This document shows, piece by piece, positions 13,063 through 14,407 of a stretch of DNA of 14,407 nt. The translations under genes and the position numbers were made by a program. The notes beneath the pieces were generated by a model that ran no database searches, was not told where the DNA came from, and saw only the letters and a program-made list of their open reading frames with translations. Location of the stretch: NCBI GenBank assembly GCA_016207865.1, contig JACQZD010000035.1, positions 1 through 14,407 of the forward strand, in the 5' to 3' direction. Position 1 is the first letter of the stretch; each line of letters opens with the position of its first letter. This DNA is from Nitrospirota bacterium (GTDB lineage: Bacteria; Nitrospirota; Thermodesulfovibrionia; UBA6902; DSMQ01).

Positions 13063-13078
13063 TGCTAATGACACACAC

Positions 13079-13121
13079 CCAAAAGGCATATGTGCCCATA
13101 AAATTTTAAGGGCAACACCTT
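13079..13121. repeat. Half copy of the long-inverted-repeat element (copy C, left arm only)
   Basis: CCAAAAGGCATATGTGCCC through TTTTAAGGGCAACACC aligns with the left arms of copies A and B. The inner hairpin and right arm are absent; a two-hairpin element begins 33 bases later. Confidence 0.65.
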
Positions 13122-13153
13122 TGTTGAAAAAGTCCATTCTTACTAAAAAAATT

Positions 13154-13222
13154 GTCATACCCGCGAAGGCGGGTATCCAGACCATATTGAAAATACTGGA
13201 TTCCCGTTTTCACGGGAATGAC
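13154..13222. repeat. Two-hairpin GTCAT...ATGAC interspersed repeat, copy 3
   Basis: Begins GTCATACCCGCGAAGGCGGG and ends CACGGGAATGAC. Left stem ATACCCGC/GCGGGTAT, middle CCAG...CTGG, right stem ATTCCCGT/ACGGGAAT. Same layout as copies at 520-591 and 3782-3845. Confidence 0.8.
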
Positions 13223-13281
13223 GACCAAATACGTGAAAATAGTTTATAAACAGCCTGTTGCTGCTTGACCCTGTTCATTTA

Positions 13282-14106
13282 TTATTTTCTTACAATACAA
13301 TTTATTTCCATCAGCTCTCTGATAAGCGGAGCAAGCTCATTAACATTCAACATATTCGGACCGTCGCAAAGGGCTTTATCAGGACATTCATGAACCTCCA
13401 TGAATACCGCATCACAGCCTGCAGAAACCGCCGCCCTTGCAAGAGGCGCGATAAACTCCCTCTGCCCCCCGGAACTGGCTCCCATGCCCCCCGGAAGTTG
13501 AACGCTGTGAGTGGCGTCATAAACAACCGGAAAACCAAAACCCCGCATAACAGGTATTGCGCGCATATCCACCACAAGGTTGTTATACCCGAATGACACG
13601 CCTCTTTCGGTAATAAGTATTTTATCACTGCCTGCCGACTGTATTTTATGAATGATATTTTTTACATCCCAAGGCGCAAGAAACGGTCCCTTCTTAATGT
13701 TTACGGGCTTGCCTGTTTTTGCCGCGGCAAGTATTAAATCCGTCTGCCGGCACAAAAAAGCAGGTATCTGAACGGCATCAAGAACCTCTCCCGCATAAGA
13801 TATTTCGCCTGCAGAGTGAACATCTGAAATAATGGGCAGGCCGGTTATTTCCCTTACTTTCTCAAGAATCTTCAGCCCTTTTTTAAGTCCGGGTCCCCTG
13901 TAAGATTCAATAGAGGTCCTATTTGCCTTATCATAGGAACTTTTAAAGACAACAGACAGATTCAGATTATCTGATAATTTTTTAAGTTTCTCCGCGATTC
14001 TCAATGTTATCTTTTCAGATTCAATAACGCACGGGCCGGCAATAAAGATAAGTGATTTACCGCCGCCGACAGCAACATTTCCTATTTTGACTTTTTTTAC
14101 AAACAT
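13282..14106 (-). CDS. kdsA: 3-deoxy-8-phosphooctulonate synthase, metal-dependent class
   Basis: Condenses phosphoenolpyruvate with arabinose 5-phosphate to give Kdo-8-phosphate. 274 residues. Visible motifs: FIAGPCVIES (21-30), FKSSYDKANRTS (54-65), IPAFLCRQTDLI, KKGPFLAPWDVKN, ERGVSFGYNNLVVDMR and DATHSVQ. The metal-dependent class needs Cys, His, Glu and Asp ligands; Cys26, His200, Glu237 and Asp248 are all present. They are each exactly 15 positions beyond the ligands I recall for the Aquifex enzyme (11, 185, 222, 233), so this should be a metalloenzyme. The ATG has no strong ribosome site; the TlpA-like gene ends 23 bases upstream, so the two may be co-transcribed. Confidence 0.95.
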   Translation of the reverse strand: MFVKKVKIGNVAVGGGKSLIFIAGPCVIESEKITLRIAEKLKKLSDNLNLSVVFKSSYDKANRTSIESYRGPGLKKGLKILEKVREITGLPIISDVHSAGEISYAGEVLDAVQIPAFLCRQTDLILAAAKTGKPVNIKKGPFLAPWDVKNIIHKIQSAGSDKILITERGVSFGYNNLVVDMRAIPVMRGFGFPVVYDATHSVQLPGGMGASSGGQREFIAPLARAAVSAGCDAVFMEVHECPDKALCDGPNMLNVNELAPLIRELMEINCIVRK

Positions 14107-14129
14107 TTTTTTAGATTACTGTCAATGCC

Positions 14130-14407
14130 TTATTTTAATAAATCTTCAATCATTCTTCTTGAATCCTTGTTCAGCCAGTCCCTCCCGCCCATAAATTTTT
14201 GTCTGATGGTCCCGTCACGGCCGATAAAAAAAGATGTCGGCAGCGCATAAACGCCATAATTCTCCGCCGTCTTGCCGTCATCCATCAGGATTACAAAATC
14301 CATAGGTGTTTTTTTTAGGTAATCTTTTACCTTATTTGCAGATTTGTCAGTAGTGACAGCCACGATGATAAGCCCTTTGCTTTTATATTCCTTATTAAGC
14401 GCGATTA
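14130..14407 (-). CDS. TlpA/ResA-like thioredoxin-fold protein (C-terminal part, cut by window edge)
   Basis: The frame is open to the right edge, giving 91 complete codons of the C-terminal half. It shows LNKEYKSKGLIIVAVTTD (second strand region), a central insertion-like helix with VKDYLKKTPMDFVILMDDGKT, and the cis-proline motif YALPTSFFIGRDGTI, then a closing strand (QKFMGGRDWL) and helix. These are the order and motifs of TlpA/ResA/AhpC-TSA-like extracytoplasmic thiol-disulfide proteins. The active-site CxxC and any signal peptide would lie outside the window, so redox activity cannot be judged. A GTG inside the frame (14363) is probably not the start. It precedes kdsA by 23 bases. Confidence 0.85.
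   Translation of the reverse strand, partial: IALNKEYKSKGLIIVAVTTDKSANKVKDYLKKTPMDFVILMDDGKTAENYGVYALPTSFFIGRDGTIRQKFMGGRDWLNKDSRRMIEDLLK

Larger units (their letters stand above)
12972..13281. other. 310-bp gene-free interval made of stacked repeats
   Basis: Between kdsA and kdsD. Besides the kdsD ribosome site it consists of four repeat types in a row: a CCTCTTTTAAGAGAGG palindrome, the short TTCCGGACAAGCCGGAA palindrome, half of a long-inverted-repeat element, and a two-hairpin element. I see no gene and no confident promoter. Confidence 0.75.

Noticed and set aside
13058..13249. Open frame on the plus strand upstream of kdsA's end
   Set aside because: It runs through the half long-inverted-repeat and a two-hairpin element; the protein is a repeat translation.

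Overview
The window looks like chromosomal DNA of a Gram-negative bacterium with moderate GC. It carries Kdo (lipopolysaccharide core) genes kdsA, kdsD and kdsC. It also has a threonine operon in which a phosphoglycerate-mutase-like protein takes the place of homoserine kinase. That mix, with many small palindromic intergenic repeats and short-period repeats inside genes, resembles Nitrospirota/Thermodesulfovibrionia or deltaproteobacterial lineages. The taxon is an inference; no marker gene for it is present. Nearly all genes are on the minus strand; coaE is the exception.

Region 1 (1-6459, minus strand, read right to left) runs hom - tusA-like - moeB/thiF - [repeat block] - thrC paralogue 2 (zinc-ribbon form) - CysO/MoaD-like sulfur carrier - NIL-domain protein - thrC paralogue 1 - apgM-like 'proposed homoserine kinase'. 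This joins the homoserine-to-threonine branch to a complete-looking protein-thiocarboxylate sulfur relay: persulfide carrier, E1-like activating enzyme, ubiquitin-like carrier and a PLP enzyme. That suggests sulfur-carrier-dependent cysteine or homocysteine synthesis. The module is damaged as read. moeB has an in-frame amber codon, thrC1 is frameshifted by a 34-bp imperfect duplication, and the carrier's Gly-Gly end is extended by 11 residues encoded by a repeat array.

Region 2 (6460-9083) holds coaE on the plus strand with a candidate leaderless promoter, a secreted carboxypeptidase-regulatory-like protein broken by one in-frame ochre codon, and queC with two repeat-derived segments, one of them inside its zinc-binding loop.

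Region 3 (9111-14407) holds plsY, pgsA, kdsC, an AAA-type ATPase that seems to lack its Walker B segment and looks like an intruder in the Kdo cluster, kdsD/kpsF, kdsA, and the C-terminal part of a TlpA-like thioredoxin-fold protein cut by the window edge.

Four kinds of repeat are interleaved with the genes: (i) two-hairpin elements of 64-72 bp beginning GTCAT and ending ATGAC; (ii) a roughly 160-bp long-inverted-repeat element, in two full and one half copy; (iii) isolated TTCCGGACAAGCCGGAA palindromes next to those elements; (iv) four 'inverted arrays' of 7-10-bp units around a central palindrome, two beside the sulfur-carrier gene and two inside queC. No tRNA, rRNA, CRISPR array, transposase or riboswitch was recognised.
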